A stretch of DNA of 64,000 nucleotides from Eonycteris spelaea. Its lineage: Eukaryota; Chordata; Mammalia; Chiroptera; Pteropodidae. The stretch is from assembly GCA_003508835.1 (NCBI GenBank), contig PUFA01000062.1, positions 1,774,001 through 1,838,000 of the forward strand, in the 5' to 3' direction. Each line of letters opens with the position of its first letter. Position 1 is the stretch's first letter. Position numbers and translations under genes: made by a program. Positions 61,946-64,000 of the stretch are shown here, piece after piece. The notes beneath the pieces are model-generated. The model did no database searches. It was not told where the DNA came from and saw only the letters and a program-made list of their open reading frames with translations.

Positions 61946-63028
61946 AAGCATATCCTGCCTGAGGGTCAAGCCTTCTCTTTACAGAGACATTTTCATGTTT
62001 TTCACAAATGTTTGTTTGTGACCAAATAGGATTCTATACTTTAATTCCGTCTTGTAATTATATCTATACCAAAAGGTTTGACAGGAATTCACAGTAAAAT
62101 AAACTTTTTGTTGCCAGACTTGAACTGAAAACTTAGCTCTGGGTTCCTGACTGCCGTGACCAAAGAGGCACTGTAAATTTCACATATTTCAACATGTGAT
62201 AAAAAGGAAGCATGGCAGTTCATGGGAAAAGGTACAAATCTTATAAACTGAATTGTGAAAAGAATTTATTTTTTTTTAATGATGGCTTGTGTCTTCAATT
62301 GCAATTTCAAAACAAAGCAGATGTCCACTTATAAGATCAACGAGAAGTTTATATCTTTGTCATTTTACCACACGACCCCTTCGAGAAAAAAAAAAATCAG
62401 TTTCTCTCATAGGCAGAGCTCACCTCATTTTTCATGAAATGAGTGTCTCAGCCACTGCACTCACTGTTTCAGCCTCTCTGGCTATCATCTGACTCCAGGA
62501 ATACAATAGAAAGAGGCCTAGATTCAGGCAACATGAACCCCTAACGTCTTTTCTATTTTCTTTTTTAATTCAAAGCATCTTGGTTAACATGTTTTTAAAA
62601 CAATTTCTATTTTTTGCTCTTTTCAAATGCACTTATTTTGAGCTACAGGTTTTAAAGTTAATACTTTTTAATTAAACTGATGGATGTCCCTTTTAGGTCA
62701 CTCATTTGAAGAATCTATCAACTTTGGTGGCCAAATATTTCCCTTACACCAACTTTGCAATAGATCCCTTTGCCATAAGACCACTTTCTCCAACTCTGCT
62801 ATTGTTATGAAGTAAATTTCTAATCCAATCCTTCAGGTTGGTAACATGGTTTGCTTCTTCGGCCTTTCTCCAAAGTTAACTTAATTCCTTTAGCCTTCCA
62901 GTAAAGTCGAGTCTCCATGCTTTTACTCAGGACTGTAACTTTACTGCTGCTTCCCTAGGGAATGTTCCCATCACCAGCGGCAACTGTATCACCCAGCAGC
63001 TGCTTGGAATACAGTCTTCCAGCTTACA

Positions 63029-63641
63029 TGTAGGGGTGTATTCCAAGACCCCTGTAGATACCAGAAAGCATGGGTAAAACTGAACCCTGTATATACTGTG
63101 TTTTTCTAAACACACATGTGTATGGTAGGTTTAATTTATAAATTAGGTACCATAAGAAAAATAATTAATGAAAAAGAACAACTATAATGTAGTATAATAA
63201 AAGTTATATGAATGTGGTCTTTCTCTCAAAATGTCTTCTTGTACCGTACTCATTCTTTCACTTAAAGGAAGCACTTCACAGCTTCTCGGCCTATCTGAAT
63301 GGCCAGCATCACTACTCTTGTGCTTTGGGGCCATTAAATAAGGGTTAAATGAACAAAGCACTGTGATACCCCAATAGTTGATCTCATAACCAAGACATTT
63401 ATAAGTGACAACCAGACAGGCAGCATATACAGCATGGACATGCTGGACAAAGGGATGTTTCACATCCTAGGCTGGACAAAACAGTAATGTGCAAGATTTC
63501 ACCACGCTACTCAGAAAGGTGCACAATTTAAAACTTAAGATTTATTTCTGGAATCTTCCATTCAATACTTTCAGACTACAGTTACTGCAGGGACCTGAAA
63601 CCACAGGAGGAGAAACCAAGGATGAGGGGTGACTACTGTAC
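63029..63641 (+). mobile_element. Tigger-type nonautonomous DNA transposon
   Basis: The left end reads 'GTATTCCAAGACCCCTGTAG' and the right end 'GGATGAGGGGTGACTACTGT'. Between them lie 'GGCCAGCATCACTACTCTTG', 'CATGCTGGACAAAGGGATGT' and 'CACAATTTAAAACTTAAGAT'. This is a 0.6-kb copy, and the fragment at 29.8 kb is the same end of the same family. The minus-strand 93-residue open frame (63182-63463) is incidental. Confidence 0.75.
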
Positions 63642-63647
63642 AGATCT

Positions 63648-63762
63648 CTGCCCCCTTTTCCAGACCTTCAGAAGCTCTGGGGTGGGGCCCAGATCTGCAT
63701 TTGAAAAGCTCCCAGGTGATTCTGATACATGCTCAAAGCTGAGTACTACTATACCAGATTTT
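63648..63762 (+). mobile_element. MER5A hAT MITE, right half
   Basis: 'CTCTGGGGTGGGGCCCAGAT' and 'CCCAGGTGATTCTGATACAT' are MER5A landmarks. It directly abuts the Tigger-type copy. Confidence 0.8.
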
Positions 63763-64000
63763 CCTTTCTCAAGCTTTCAGGTCATCTTTTCTGTCTCCCT
63801 TATTTTCCAAATCAGTAAGTGGCAGGTAACAGGAGCTAAGCCAGACTGTAGATGTGTCCCCAACCATCTCAAAACTCGAGAGCTTCAAGCACCTTGGAAA
63901 CTGACTTAATATAAACAGATATACCTGGGTAAATTGCTTCTCTTAAAATCCCTGATCATTCGTCTGCATTCCCATCTACTTTAATATTCCTAATGTTAGG

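Larger units (their letters stand above)
32283..64000 (+). other. NWD2: NWD2 intron downstream of the second visible exon (5' part)
   Basis: At least 31.7 kb of intron with no recognised coding exon. The expected next exon (family motif continuing G-L-L-G-x-K-Y-G) was looked for and not seen. Stretches with no recognised feature apart from simple sequence are about 32290-33120, 34270-36780, 36830-38280, 42135-44740, 46750-48520, 48915-51140, 51260-52830, 55710-57070, 57280-60750, 61145-61680 and 61950-63025. Some of these are repeat-poor and could contain conserved noncoding elements. Confidence 0.8.

Noticed and set aside
63182..63463. 93-residue minus-strand open frame
   Set aside because: It falls inside a nonautonomous Tigger-type element that encodes nothing.
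32283..64000. The following NWD2 exon (family motif G-L-L-G-x-K-Y-G)
   Set aside because: I looked for the motif and for AG-preceded open segments with it and did not find it; the intron probably continues past the window.
1..64000. A CRISPR array, operon, prophage or other microbial system
   Set aside because: The window is mammalian intron with spliceosomal exon boundaries and mammalian repeats; there are no spaced direct-repeat arrays or compact gene clusters.

Overview
The window is nuclear DNA from a placental mammal. It is AT-rich and CpG-poor, is full of old interspersed repeats (MIR, L2, L1, hAT and Tigger fossils), and its long introns contain very small exons. The only protein-coding gene I can support is NWD2 (NACHT and WD repeat domain-containing 2), on the + strand. 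Two short internal exons are present, at 14720-14808 and 32166-32282. They join in phase and encode 68 consecutive residues plus one split codon from the N-terminal region ahead of the NACHT domain (the DUF4062/TIR-like part). Everything else is intron: the end of the upstream intron (1-14719), a complete 17,357-bp intron (14809-32165), and the start of the downstream intron (32283 to the window end).

Layout. 1-5 kb is mostly plain AT-rich intron, with a TA/TG microsatellite, L2-like pieces and one MIR. 5.2-9.7 kb is an old antisense L1 carrying a TG/CA palindromic microsatellite. 9.9-14 kb holds antisense L2, a short tRNA-Cys-derived retropseudogene inside the L2, a MIR, a perfect 64-bp tandem duplication and a 5S rRNA-derived retroposon. 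The first NWD2 exon follows. 15.6-23.4 kb is an L2/MIR cluster. A second 5S-derived retroposon lies at 24.1 kb. 25.7-29.8 kb is another antisense L1, interrupted by a MER2-type Tigger element. The second NWD2 exon is at 32.2 kb. From there to the end are L2, MIR, a sense L1 block (38.3-40.6 kb), hAT and Tigger MITE-type fossils, and several repeat-poor stretches of 1-2 kb that could hold regulatory sequence but show nothing decisive by eye.

Lineage. I see no Alu, B1/B2, carnivore SINEC, ruminant BovB or Bov-tA, pig PRE or horse ERE, and no L1 that looks young. The only lineage-restricted retroposons I recognise are two copies of one 5S rRNA-derived family with shared diagnostic changes and A-rich tails. 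Such SINEs (the MEG-R group) are described from fruit bats, which are also reported to have lost L1 activity. A pteropodid bat is therefore my best guess, but it is an inference.

The many short open frames in the window are chance or repeat-derived. I see no RNA gene, CRISPR array, operon or intact mobile element. The most interesting items are the 5S-derived retroposon pair, the tRNA-Cys half flanked by a target-site duplication, the exact 64-bp duplication, a possible truncating alternative exon after the first NWD2 exon, and several strong palindromes.
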